Shown here piece by piece: positions 46,116-57,605 of a DNA stretch of 64,000 bases (position 1 is its first letter; every line of letters starts with the position of its first letter). A program made the position numbers and the translations under genes. Under the pieces are notes generated by a model that saw only the letters and a program-made list of their open reading frames with translations, searched no databases and had not been told where the DNA came from. The stretch lies in assembly GCA_013146195.2 (NCBI GenBank), contig CM028377.1, positions 33,299,632 through 33,363,631 on the forward strand. The letters are read 5' to 3'. The DNA is from Codonopsis lanceolata. Its lineage: Eukaryota > Streptophyta > Magnoliopsida > Asterales > Campanulaceae.

Positions 46116-47104
46116 GCTTTATACTTCATGATTTTTTCTACACAAATAGTAATAATAACAATAAATTCTTTTTAGCATAAAAAAATAATTAAAAAAAATC
46201 TTGTTCATAGCAAAAAGAAAGTAAATAATTCTTTAAATTGTCACATACCATTTTCATACATGTACATAAATTTACATAAAAATAAACATCATTCTTTTAC
46301 ATAAAAAAAAAAAAAAACAAACAAACGTAGGAATCTACATGTTGTACATACATGCTGTATTCTTTTACATATAAAAAAACAAAGAAATTTTTATGTGTAA
46401 TTTATTTTGCATGTAAATAATTAATTTTGCATCTTAAATATCATAAAAATGCATATTAGGACTGCATTTTCCATGTGTATAATAAAATATAAAAACATTC
46501 ATGCATCATCTTATAGTTGTTCTGCATTGCATCTGCATTAAGTAGAATAATTCATACATTCATTATGTGTATTTCATTTGTCCAATAAGCTGCCATAGGG
46601 GTACGCTAAAAAGAAGATAAAGTACCACCAATCATCAAAATAAATATCTTTGTGGCATTTACTATACCCCTGCAGCAGTTGCATGCTTGAAAAATAAATC
46701 TAAGGGCATGAAAAATATCTGTTTTGTCCTGTTTTTATCCAAAAATATGCCCGAAATGCGTTTCGGAAAAATTTAATTTGTACTCCGAATATTCCGTTTC
46801 GCGATTCTATTGCGTGCAAAAATGTGATTTAGCATAAAACATGTATCATATAGTCTCATTTGCATTTAGAATATAAATCATGCATAGTAGGGTCAAATAG
46901 TGACCACTAGTTCAAATCATGCATCGCAAAAATAAATCATAGAAATTTCACACATTATCACTTAATTACATCATTTAGGCATAAATAGGACATGCATGTG
47001 CATCACTAATAAAGTCAGGAATGCTCCAAAAGTCCCAAACAATGCAGAAATTTAGCAGATCTGAAACATAGCCAGGAAAATCTCGAAAAAAAGAAAAATC
47101 TTAC
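46116..47104 (-). other. Intron 1 of the antisense PMD gene (element A)
   Basis: AT-rich, with A runs, tgcat-rich phrases (gatgcatgc-like, also seen in intron 1 of the element B copy) and no coding frame. Intron 1 is ~1.1 kb here (46015-47104) and ~0.7 kb in element B. Confidence 0.55.
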
Positions 47105-47466
47105 AGTGGTGCGAGGAAGATTGGACACGTGAGTGTTCCGATCTCGCAAAATGTTGCCCCAGTCATTTGTAGAGTACCGGTAATTGAGTTTATTCCGAAC
47201 CAAGCGAGGAGGTTCTCTCCTCCTCTCGCCAGATTCTGGGTGCATCGGTGCCTTCCCCTTCCTGGATCGTGAAGAAGATGCCATCTGCTAAGTAAAACAT
47301 TAAAATTGGTGGAAGAAAATCGAGAAAAGGAGCAAAATAAAGAAAATAAAAAAAAAGGAAGCAAGCAGCAGCAACAATGGCGACGGAGCCAAGAAAAGAA
47401 AGAAAGAAGAGAAAGAGAAGCAGTGGCTTCTCTCCCCCCCACTCCCGTCCATAATAAGGGGAGGAA

Positions 47467-47484
47467 AAGGGAATTTTTCCCTTT
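47467..47484 (-). promoter_or_regulatory. Conserved palindromic promoter element of the PMD gene (element A)
   Basis: Minus strand aaagggaaaaattccctt followed by ttcctccccttattatgg, about 185 bases upstream of the PMD start codon at 47284. Counterpart of 13631-13646 in element B. Confidence 0.45.
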
Positions 47485-47639
47485 CCCCCTCCAAAGTTTG
47501 AAGCTGCGGCACTTCAGTCCTCAGATTTCAAAGTTTCCAAAATGGTCCCTGAGCCTAACGGAAGGTTAACAAAGTTAATCTTGTTAACCAAAATTGACAA
47601 CCATTCACCAGAGGACAAAGAAAATAATACCCCCAACGG

Positions 47640-48100
47640 GTCAAAAAAAAAAGAAAAAGAAAAAAGAAAAAAAAAGTCAAAAAAAAAAAAAAGAAAAGAA
47701 AGAAAGAAAAGAAAAAGAAAAGAAGAATAAATTCCCCAGCAAGAGTGGCAAAAATGCCAAGATCAGTAGAATCATGGCGACCACTGGCGTAAAAGGTAAG
47801 TCAGTCTGATATTCTTACCCTGACCTTTAGAATAATTTCCTTTTAAGGAAACTTTGCTTTGTTTTTCAAAATAAAATAAAATAACTCTTTTCAAAATGAG
47901 TTTTGATTCAAAGAAAAAATAGAAAAAAAAGTTTGCTTTTGTTTTCAAATAAAAGAAAAACTCTTTTTCAAATTGAGTTTTGATTTCAAAAAAAAAAAGA
48001 GGAATATTTCAAAAACAAAAAAAAAGAGGAATATTTCAAAAACACAAAAAAAAAAGAGGAATATTTAAAAAAAACAGAGAGAGCGAGAAAAAAGGAAGGA
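47640..48100. repeat. Purine-rich low-complexity tract
   Basis: Long runs of aaag/gaaa (47641-47730) and three copies of aaaaaaagaggaatattt (~47990-48065). Open frames here are only Lys/Glu-rich by-products of composition. Confidence 0.8.
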
Positions 48101-48483
48101 AAAAGAATGTTTTTCACTTCACAAATTTCGAAAATACTTGAAGAATGATTAATTTGCCGTGCTCGGCGACGGATCTTTATCGGTCGAGTACAGTTTTATG
48201 GATATTTGAAAGTTTTCTGGTTATGTTTGGAAACAAGGCAGCGACCAGCCAGACACAACTTTGAAAATTCTTCTTAACACGTTTCAACGACAAGGTATTG
48301 ACCGGTTGAAATGTGGTGGCAGAAAAACATTCAAATCTTCATACCGTATTTGACAACGGTTTCGGACCGGAAAAATACGGCTTTTTCGAAAAACACAAAA
48401 ATCTTTTTCCGTTGTGTTCTCGATCGGGCTTGACCCGAAGGACATGACATCCTCACTTGGTTGTAGTTTAGGTTTTTCGGCCT

Positions 48484-48545
48484 GAACTACGTTTGGTCTG
48501 ATTTCCTTTAATAGGGAATACGTAGGCAGCCTACATTAGTAGGTC
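48484..48545 (+). repeat. Conserved block beside the 3' LTR (element A copy)
   Basis: ctacgtttggtctgattt then gggaatacgtaggcagcc and tagtaggtccgacc, matching the element B copy at 12911-12970 in relative order and orientation. Confidence 0.55.
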
Positions 48546-48778
48546 CGACCAACATAGCCCTTTAAATTCATATCTGCTTAAAACTACGATAACTTTTTAT
48601 AACCGACTAAAAATGTCTAGGTTATGGAGTTTGGATAGCATGTTAACTGTGCATTATAACTGCTACCAATTGCATTCTCCCGTTCTTAAAAGAACGAAAT
48701 TGGAGAGTCTATTGTTTATCAACGATGTTCGTCTACTCAGTAAGCCTTGGGTTACCCAGACTCCATCGTTGAGGGCTC

Positions 48779-50391
48779 TGAGACACCCCAATTTCTTACC
48801 CTGTATGTGGTGACATAAAATATCAAAAGCTGTTAAAACTTAACAAATGTCAAGTTGGGGAGTTAAAAATGCGAAAGGAAAAGCGAGGATCGCGAAGCAG
48901 TGAAGCTGGGGGAAAGTGCAAAAATGAAACTTGAATAGTTGTTGCTTGGTGCGCACCAAGGCCGCGGTGCGCCACCAGGGTCTCCTGGTGGCACCAAGAC
49001 ATCCATTGTAACTTGTCTCGGATGGAAAATGTACAAGTTCGATGCCCATGGTACAAGCCGCTGATGCAAGAGGAAGAAATCAAGAAATTCTCAGCGTGTC
49101 CTACTCCTTCAGTATAAATAGAGACCTTGGCCTCCCATTTTCAGTGCTCATTTTCCGTAATTAAATTCGCAACGAAGTTCTACAAATATTAGTTCTTAGA
49201 TAAATATTAGTACGAGAGGTGCGAGATAGGTGAGTGGAAGCGAGATAGGTGAGTGGAAGCCCTAGAATCTCAAACCCGTCCAAACTCCGCCAAAACAAAA
49301 ACCCATAGGTTATAAGTGATCCCTAGCCTATTTGTTAGGTATCCACCTCATTTCCCGACCCAAAAATCCCAAAGTAAGGCCCGAGTAGCAGTGAAATCAA
49401 AAACTAAGTCGTGGTTCCGCCCAACCAAAAGGCCAAAACCTACCCAAATAATTTGTCACTCGCCCGAGGTTGACAAGCCCAAACTCTCATAAATAGCGGT
49501 CATTACGCCCAAATCAAAACAACAACCACACAACAAACAACAAAAGACTCCCTCTCGGAAGGACGAGGCGAGCACCGCCGCTCTAAAGGTAAAACCTTTA
49601 AGGGCGCGTTCATTTTATTTATTTACTTTTTTTGTCTTTTTATTTTAAAAGTTGTTATTTAAAATCCGGCAATGTAGCCAATATAAGCCGTTGTCTTTGC
49701 CGGATTAGAATAGGAAATATTATGTAAAAGAGCCGTTATAATGGCCAAATATTCTTAAATATGTCTGTAATTATTGTAAGGAAATGGTTGCGAGTCCGTA
49801 AATAATGTAGCCACGGATGTATTTGTTTTAATTTCCTGTCTTTTAATACCTTATTTATTTGCGAAATAAATATGACAATAAGCATACTTCAGCCAAAAAC
49901 CATTTTGAGACCGAAAGGGCGAGTTGGGTGCCTAGCACCTTCTCAACTCGTAACTTAGCCTCCGAACCCGTTTTCTTTTTCTCTGGTTTATTTTTCTTTT
50001 CTTTGGTTTTGCTTTATTTGCCTTAAAATAAAGATGGCGACTCTAAAACTTTCAGATTCAGTGGGGCCTCGCAACACTCCTTCTTTGCACTTTCCCGTTC
50101 TCCCCTAAAAAAGGGAGAAATGAGAATGGAAGGGTGATGTATTCCCATATCCTGGTATCCTCTAAACAAGGGATAACTTGATGCGGGAAACCCAAAGTTC
50201 CCATATTGGATACAAAATCCACTCAAGGCAACCGAGACAAATTCAAACGTGCTAACATAGACATCACTCCTCTCGCACTTTTGATTTCGTCTTCCCCTAA
50301 ACAATGGAGGATGGAACGAGAGCAGTGGTGTCCGCATCCGCACGCACTGGCGCACCCTATCCAGGCGCGAGGTCGCACCAGGAACCTCACA
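48779..50391 (+). repeat. 3' LTR of element A
   Basis: 1613 bp from TGAGACACCCCAATTTC (one T short of the 5' LTR start) to GAACCTCACA. TATAAATA at 49113-49120. It differs from the 5' LTR mainly by short indels, by a 22-bp tandem copy (gagataggtgagtggaagc, ~49219-49261) and by having a single copy of the 187-bp block. It follows the purine-rich tract gttgagggctc. Confidence 0.9.
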
Positions 50392-50396
50392 CATAG
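50392..50396. repeat. Target site duplication of element A, right copy
   Basis: catag, identical to 33996-34000. Past it, the minus-strand pol frame of element B resumes. Confidence 0.93.
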
Positions 50397-50646
50397 CCCC
50401 TACTGCAGTGTCTATGATAGTTAGGTATAGGAGGAGAGGTTTATGAGTATGAGGAGGAGCTAGCACTGGTGGGCTAACAAGGTAGTCTTTGACCTTTTCA
50501 AAGGCTAGCTATCATTCTTCATCACAGACCCAGTCAATGTCCTTTTTTAGGAGCTTGAATAGTGGCTCACACATAGATGTTAACTGCCTGATGAAGCGAC
50601 TGATATACTACAATCGGCCCAGGAAACCCTTAACCTCTGTTGGGGT
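50397..50646 (-). pseudogene. RT/RNase H linker of element B (continuation past element A)
   Basis: Minus strand reads EVKGFLGRL, ISRFIRQLTSMCEPLFKLLK, LAPPHTHKP and LLLYLTIIDTAVGAM, the Tat sequence that lies between RT and RNase H. It joins in frame with LAQEKENYY at 34000 once element A and one CATAG are removed. It stops abruptly at the start of element C. Confidence 0.85.
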
Positions 50647-51189
50647 TGATAAGTTTGGAATTTTCCCATTAATTTCATTATTTTTTAGAATTTTATTGAT
50701 TATTTTGAGCTTTGGTTAATGATTAATTGCATTTGAGAGCCTAGTTTTATGTATTTTGTGCTTCATGTAGGTATCTCGAAGATATTTGAGATTTTCAAGG
50801 CTCAATACATGCAAATCGAGACAATTCCAGAGTTTAAGGTTAAGTTTGGATCCATTCAGTCAAAATCTATCAAAGTTCGTTAAGTATTCCAAGGCAAGGG
50901 ATGGTTAATGGAAGCTAACGGAGTTAACAGAGGACTTAATCGCAAAGCCTGGGAGCAGAGGGTCTTCGACAGCCACATTGAAGAAGCCAGGGGCACCGGA
51001 GCAATTAACAATTCTTCTCATTAATGTGTTGTCGCCCAGCAGAAGCGGCCACATCACCAGCCCCTTAGCGCCACATTTTCACCGAATCCGGTTTAGCTGC
51101 TCACCCGCTCACGGCCTTCCCATCCGAATCCGGTCCCGCTCGGCTCCACCCACTTCACGCCTCACACCCGACCTCACACGTTCGACCTC

Positions 51190-54100
51190 GAACTCCCAAG
51201 AAAGACAAGCACTTGTTGCGTGTTGAAACACGATTCGATAGTCGAATACGCTAACAAGCTCTTAACATGAACATAAAGCCGTACTAAAATACGGGTTTAC
51301 AAAAATCGAATATACGGAAGCGATAAAGAAATGAAGTCCCAAGCTATGAAGCTCGAAACCGAAGTTAAAGAAACCAAGAGAGACATTATCTCTCAACGGG
51401 GGAAAACAAAACTCACGTGCACAAAGATTGCAGACAACCATTGGCCACTTGGCACCTGCCGTTAAACAAAGAACCAACCCGATATAACAATTACCACACT
51501 AAAGCATACCGGGGTTAACCAACAACTATAAAAGCCCCAAAGTACCACACTTGAGACAACTGAAATAAATACTAAAACCACGAACAAGGCACGACACAAC
51601 ACGTTGACCCAAGAAAGAACCAATACAAATACCCAAGTATCTACCCGACCATAAAGTCTAGATAACTTTACAAGATCGATCTCACAAGAATAGCAAAGTA
51701 CATAATATATGTGGCGATGCTAAAAAGAAATAGGACTCCACAAGCTACTACTTAGGGAAGTCTGCTGCTACTAGCATGAACCACATGATCTAATCTCGAT
51801 CTATCGATCAGATGTGCTCTGCTACAGTCACGATCTACTCGACCTCAACACGGCTACCAATTTACTGCAACTAGAAAACAAAGTGCGGAATAAGTCATAA
51901 TGACCCAGTACGCTACTACAAAAGATATGTAACATATAATTATGTAACATAAAAATAATCAAGGTGTCAGGTGTCATTTTACAAATGACGGAAAACCCCG
52001 TGCGCCGTATCGTTTTGATACTCCACAAGATAACTATTTCTTCTTACTTACTAAACCGTCCAAATGAACCAGGATGTAATTCCCTGTTCAAACATAAATC
52101 AAATGAATTAGAATGTAGTTCCCATAAAAACATCATATGCAAGTATATATATATATATACTAATCAAACTATTAATAGAATCATTAAGTATAAGTATATG
52201 TACACTTACAGTTATACACCTCATGTATTTCAATAATACACAATCAAGATAAACACGGTCCATTGGATCTCATGTTCAACTAACACTTTGTTATCACATA
52301 AGTGCCCATAGTAAGCCACATAAGGGATAGAGAAGGTATCGAATCATTGTCGTTGTGTCGCTCCTGCAATCACAACCGTTAAACTGTTTCGTGACTACGA
52401 TGTACGTGATTGATACATCGATGTACTGAGGACACCCCTTAGCCAAATTAGCATAATCCATGCGCTCTATTAGTTACGGCAATAGGCTAACCTCCCCACT
52501 GAGGCCAACAGTGGAGGGTGTGTGAATTGTCTCCGATACGACAATACATAGAAATCACGGATCCCATAATCCGTGAAGACGATGCATCGTCCCACCATCA
52601 ACGTAAAAACTCAAGTAATGCCAACTGGACATATATGCAATGCATAAGTAGATATTTACTTGCCATGAAACCAAATAAGGAATGAACACCTCGCCCAATG
52701 TCAAGTAGGTGAATTACTCTACTACATATTCATGATTATGCACATAATTGTAATAATCATTTAAATCACATTTGAAGCTCATTTGAGTTTCAAAAACACA
52801 AGTGTCAAGTTGTCCGCACTAATCAATTCAAGTTCCAAACGCTAGTAATCTAGTCAAATGGATTATAACGTCGCAGGATCTCTCCAAGATCCTCATAAGG
52901 TTCATTTGTTCCTTAACTTGACTACGTTGAGTCCTTAATACCGTTTCATCCAGATAGGGTATAAATGCTATATGCATTTCTAGTCCTTCTATGTTATTTT
53001 TTAAAGCATAGCTAGGTTCTTGTTTCATTTAGGAACCCTAGTTCACGTATCAATAAGTCAAGTAGAAGATGGAAGCCTAAGTTGATTAATATCAAATCAA
53101 GCCCTAGTTCAATTCAAGTTCATAATCCCACCTATTAGTGGAATCCAAATTTCATTGCAAGTTAACAACCCAATAGTAGAACATGCTTGGAGTCAAGAAA
53201 CACTATATGCTTTATAAGTCATATTCATCAAGTATGGAGAATCAATCCTTAACAAGTTCAAATATTACAAATCACTCGGTACAACAATCTTTCTAATTGC
53301 ATTAAAAATTCCTCTCAACACAAAATGTACTGAATATTTCTTATTCAGAAAGTAGCCTCTTTAAACAATAACTTAGTCTTTTAAATCACTTCATTCGGAC
53401 TTGTATTCATCAATCTATGATCATATCAAGATCAAGCTAATAATTTGTTTTTCTATTATGATTGTTCTACCCAATCAACTTATAAATTTGGCCATTAATT
53501 CCTCACAACTCCAAATTTCATGAATTTTATATATTCAGAAACTAGACTCTTGGAACTATAATTTAACACTTTAAAGTACTCTATTTGGATATGTATTCTT
53601 CATAATACAATCACCTCAATTTCATGTTAAAAATCCGGTTCTCTGTTGTGACTCATTCTACTTAGTCAACTTGTAAATTCAACCATGAATCGGTCACAAC
53701 TCCAGATGAGGATATTATTGCCTAGTCTGAAACTAGACTCTTGAAACTATATTTTTCCATTTTAAAGAACTCCAATTGGATTTGTATTCATCAATTTATG
53801 ATCACATGAAGATCATGTTAATAACCAGTTCCCCTTGTTCAGACTCACTGTCACAGCCATGGTTCATGATTCATTAAAAATACTTCCCGAACTCGAAAAT
53901 CTATGAAAAATTACAGAGCATTTCTTAACATACACATGACCAACATATAATATTTTTAGGAAATTCCATGTAGTAGATTAATACCAGTAGTTTTCGGAAA
54001 ACAACCAAAAATTAAGACTGAATCTATAAGGTTTCTTCCTAATTGGTGAAATCCTAAACTAGTCATCTCATTGAAGTTTACAATTCCAACAAGTCCATGA

Positions 54101-55654
54101 ACTTTAGTTGTTCTCATTCCATTTAGGAACCCTAGTTCACATATCACATATCAATAAGTCAAGTAGAAGATGGAAGCCTAAGTTGATTAATATCAAATCA
54201 AGCCCTAGCTCAATTCAAGTTCATAATCCCACCTTATTAGTGGAATCCAAATTTCATTGCAAGTTAACAACTCAATAGTAGAATATGCTTAAAAGCAAGA
54301 AACACTATATGCTTTATAAGTCATATTCATCAAGTATGAAGAATCAATCCTTAACAAGTTCAAATATTACAAATCACTTGGCGCAGCAATCTTTCTAATT
54401 GCATTAAAAATTCCTCTCAACACAAAATGTACTGAATATTTCTTATTCAGAAAGTAGACTCTTTAAACTATAACTTAGCCTTTTAAATCATTTCATTCGG
54501 ACTTGTATTCATCAATCTATGATCATATCAAGATCAAACTAATAATTTGTTTTTCTGTTATGATTGTTCTGCCCAGTCAACTTATAAATTTGACCATTAA
54601 TTCTTTTAGGGATTGGTAGCATACCTTAAGCCTAGAAAAGGCTGAGAAAAATGAAAACAAAGTAAGGATTAGTAGTCTCCTCGTTGATAGCTATGATTGG
54701 GTGGTCTCGAATCCAAAATCGGGTGGCCGGATCTTCGGGAAATCACAAAACACACACTAATCTCACCAAGAATCTCCCACACATAACCTCTCATCAATGG
54801 TGGCTGTAAATATCTAAGGTAGGAAGTGTAATGAATGGAGAAAATCAGATATTTCAAGTCACAAAGGTTAGGGAGTGAATGGAAAACATGTGTTAAGCCC
54901 TTATAGGTCAATTTTTAAATGAGATTAAGTCTTTAATTAAGGACTTAGTGCTAAAATTTTCACTTAGGCTTAATCCACTCTAATTAAGGTCTAAGGTCAG
55001 GTTTTGTTGAATTCATTAAGAGTCTCCAAGTATAAATCCAATAAACAAGGCAAAACTCAAATTTATGGAAATATCGAGAATAAATGATTGAGTCAACTTT
55101 AAAAATGTGTATGTACTGAAATACAAGTCCAAAAATTACGCAAGAGGTTTGGTTAGAACGATCTTGAAGTCTAGTTTCTAACACATTAAATGGATCTTAA
55201 TTTCGAGTTGTCTACAAAAAACTATGGTCAAATTACTACAACCCTATCATGGTCCAGGCGAATACACAAGTCACACCGGAAATGAAACACGAGCGTGTTC
55301 AAACTTAAACACGACCAAACCAAAATAATACCAAGTTAATCCCCAAGGTCCCCCTAGTCATCCAGGGCCAAACCTAGGATCAAAATAATACTAACCGAGT
55401 AATACAACAATAAACACAACTGTACAAACTTGTACGACAACACGATAACTAAAATCGTGAATCGGGGAATCAAACTTACGACGACAACTACTGTGAACGT
55501 CATGGCCACGTGTAAACTTGTAAGCATGGTTATTATGAATGTAAATTCATCCGAGCAAGTACACTAAGACCTAGGATCTCTCAAAGGTCGCGAGCAAGAA
55601 CGAAGTATGTAAACGTTCTATCGAGTCAAGTACTTAAGCATTCAGGGTCTCACA
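51190..55654 (-). mobile_element. Chromovirus-type solo LTR inside the 5' LTR of element C
   Basis: On the minus strand it starts TGTGAGACCCTGAATGC at 55654 (compare TGTAACGCCCC for the Tekay LTR). At ~52590-52540 it has gatgcatcgtcttcacggat, matching the conserved block of the Tekay LTR at 10083. No coding frame or internal region was seen, so it is called a solo LTR. The left end is approximate (51180-51240) and no target duplication could be read. Confidence 0.6.
53028..54610. repeat. Direct duplication with ~1.09 kb period in the solo LTR
   Basis: aggaaccctagttcac...through ttataaattt at 53028-53500 recurs at ~54125-54595 with few differences. Between them, three diverged ~190-bp units (starting near 53330, 53519 and 53709) share ttcagaaa(c/g)tag, ct(c/a)ttnaaacta and gtattcatcaat. 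This explains why this LTR is longer than the 2.85 kb Tekay LTR. Confidence 0.75.
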
Positions 55655-56595
55655 TGTGGTCCCTTCTTCTGGAACCCCTGCCCCCCAGTCGTGACCCAAA
55701 TCCCTTATTTCTTCTCCTTTTTACCCCATAACCTCCTTTGTTCTTCCAAAAGTACCCCCCTTTCTTGGCCAATGCCCTAGCAACCTTTGAAATGATTTGG
55801 GGGCAAGACAATTTCAAACAACAGGAAGCTGGAAAGAGGAACGGGATCAGAACACACAGGAATAGCCACCCATTTCCCATTTTCTCCATCAATCTTCATT
55901 TCTACTCCATTGTTGTTCAAGCCAACGCTAAGATTTTAATTTGGGTGTTGCTATTAATTGCCATTCACTAATTTTTTGGGTATTATGTTGCGCTCTTAAT
56001 GATTGTATTGATTTGATCACCCATTACATGATTTTAAAAATTGCTTAATGCATGAAAATGAATTTGTAATTTTGGAAAATACAACATAGTTGTCTTTGAG
56101 TTGGGTTAGTCAATGTTATTAATCCTCTTTAGGATAGTCAGTTGGGGTTTTGTGTTTGGAAGCGATTAATTAGTTAATTTCATACGTAGCGAAAGCTCGT
56201 GATTTTATACTTTTATTTAGCACCGTTATACGAAGCGGATGCCCTTAACAATGATTTTTGAATCTCCGACTTCCAAAAAATTAGAATAGTTTTAATAGCA
56301 ATCTCTTATTAAATCACAACGGAAGAGCCAATTTAAAGTCAAAACCCTAGATCCTCTCTCATTGAAATCAATCTCATTTTAATATTGCTTTATTTAATTT
56401 CTTGTTTTAGCTTAATTAATTAGTTAATTCACGCAAAAATCGATCGTCTAAGTATAATTAAAATTGCAACGTACTTGGTATTCATCAAAAACAACCAAAT
56501 TGCTTCCTCGTGGGTTCGACACTCTACTTATTCACTTTATTACTTGTTTGACCGAGTAATCTTGCCCGTGTACGTTTTTCGCACTAACAAGTTTT

Positions 56596-56613
56596 TGGCG
56601 CCATTGCCGGGGA
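56596..56613 (+). promoter_or_regulatory. Primer binding site of element C
   Basis: TGGCGCCATTGCCGGGGA, six bases after the 5' LTR end (spacer agtttt). Same class as in element D. Confidence 0.92.
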
Positions 56614-56915
56614 AGCACGGTGTTGTTTTAAGATATCATGATAGTTGCATTTGAGATTGTAATTTAGACACTTTTATTTTAATTTTACTGTTTTTAATTC
56701 TTATTGTTACTTGGGCTATTGCACTTGATCTTTTGGTGTAGTTTTTTGTGCTTGTGCGAAGGTGTATGCGACACACCCGGTTGACAAAAGTTTCATTGTT
56801 GCCGATTGATCCGGAAATTGAAAACTATCCGACTTCACCGTAGAGTGCAAAGAACTATGGTGGAAGCGGTGCCAGAACTAATCCCCGAGAAGAAGCTCAA
56901 GGGGCAAATAAAAGT

Positions 56916-57605
56916 ATGAATAGAGACAATCCTATTGGGCAAGAAAGGCCACTCCATGACTTCACTATTCCCTTCATGAATGATTATCTACCGGGAATTG
57001 TGAGACCTCCCGTGGCCACCAACAACTTTGAAATCAAGCCATCTCTCATCTCTCTAATCCAAGGGAATGTCCAATTTGGGGGATTGGTGACTGAGGATGC
57101 CCATGATCATATCATGAACTTTATGGAGATTTGTGACACTTTCAAGATGAATGGAGTGTCGAGTGAAGCCATACGCCTTCGCTTGTTTCCTTTCTCTCTT
57201 AGGGATAAAGCAAAAGTGTGGTTGAACTCGTTGACTCTGAGATCTATCACAAATTGGGGTGAGCTTAGGCAAACTTTCTTGGAGAAATACTATCCTCCGG
57301 CAAAGACAGTCCAATTGAGGAATGCCATCACTTCTTTTCTTCAACTTGATGGTGAGACCTTGTATGAAGTTTGGAAGAGATACAAAGATATGTTGAGGAA
57401 GTGCTCACATCATGGATTGCCTCGATGGTTGATAATGCAAATATTTTATAATGGTTTTCTTCCATCAACAAGAACCACTATCGATGCGGCCGCGGGTGGT
57501 GCATTTATGACAAAGAATGTTGATGATGGGTATGCTTTGTTGGAGAAAATGGCTTCAAACAATCATTTTTGGGGAGAATGAAAGAGGAGCTCAAATGAAT
57601 GTTGC
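56916..57605 (+). CDS. gag of element C, N-terminal part
   Basis: Capsid protein of an Athila-type element. Open from MNRDNPIGQERPLHDFTIPF: LISLIQGNVQFGGLVTEDAH, HIMNFMEICDTFKMNGV, RLRLFPFSLRDKAKVWLNSL, WGELRQTFLEKYYPPAKT, EVWKRYKDMLRKCSHHGLPR and TIDAAAGGAFM. This is a complete retrotransposon gag domain of about 220 residues. A one-base shift near 57570 closes the frame at 57581; in the next frame it runs on (ERGAQMNV) into the solo LTR at 57606. The start may lie further upstream (an in-frame stop is near 56842), but no better ATG is seen. Confidence 0.82.

Larger units (their letters stand above)
41974..47284 (-). pseudogene. Antisense PMD gene of element A
   Basis: Same gene as in element B, opposite to A's pol. 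Exons: 47105-47284 (MASSSRSRKGKAPMHPE), 45354-46014 (VRREYERMQVSCADVAEIYA, WWDTTHTFHFSWGEATMT, CDFAAITGIPTSIG, ITRLARAFLFFFLGTSLFA, GLAELYVSMDRASRNDS), 44556-45237 (VWAFSFFRFSSGRLIR, MVSIMVDSLYMGERVNRQHQ), 44111-44389 (RGFFSISKLYQKLADEF, Asp tract, RGRGRGRGSRTGG). A C-terminal acidic/basic part is at 41974-42400, with an artefactual second copy at ~43430-43860. Introns are short (intron 2 ~115 bp). One-base losses, e.g. T runs near 45860-45880, break the frame. Basic N-terminus, PMD, acidic tract and RG box suggest a nuclear nucleic-acid-associated protein; that role is inference. Confidence 0.75.
34001..50391 (+). mobile_element. Element A: Tat-lineage retrotransposon with antisense PMD gene
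   Basis: 16.4 kb on the plus strand, inserted in the pol of element B with a perfect CATAG duplication. 5' LTR 34001-35821, primer site 35823, gag region with hexapeptide repeats (37314-37976), RT and two RNase H (38420-40330), integrase to 41603, 3' untranslated repeats, an antisense PMD gene (41974-47284) and 3' LTR 48779-50391. A second scaffold gap at 43165-43264 is flanked by duplicated sequence. Coding parts are full of one- and two-base indels. Confidence 0.9.
11360..50646 (-). mobile_element. Element B: Tat-lineage Ty3/gypsy retrotransposon, host of several nested insertions
   Basis: Reading on the minus strand from the right: RT/RNase H remnant (50397-50646), RNase H and integrase (31850-34000), 3' untranslated repeats, antisense PMD gene (13794-31215), 77-bp tandem repeats, 3' LTR (11360-12693). 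A doubled RNase H region plus an extra antisense ORF between pol and the 3' LTR are Tat-lineage traits. Element A (34001-50391) splits pol; a copia-type LTR and element D split the PMD intron; element C cuts in at 50647, so B's 5' half should continue beyond C, outside the window. Removing A with one CATAG copy restores an uninterrupted pol reading frame across the junction. Confidence 0.82.
50647..56589 (+). repeat. 5' LTR of element C, split by a solo LTR
   Basis: The left part 50647-~51190 matches 62411-~62900; the right part 55655-56589 matches ~62950-64000. Starts TGATAAGTTTGGAATTTTCC, ends GCACTAACA. The right part lacks about 160 bp present in the 3' LTR (between aagattt at ~63208 and gattttaattt at ~63365), consistent with a deletion between short repeats. 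The intervening ~4.45 kb is a later insertion. Confidence 0.85.
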
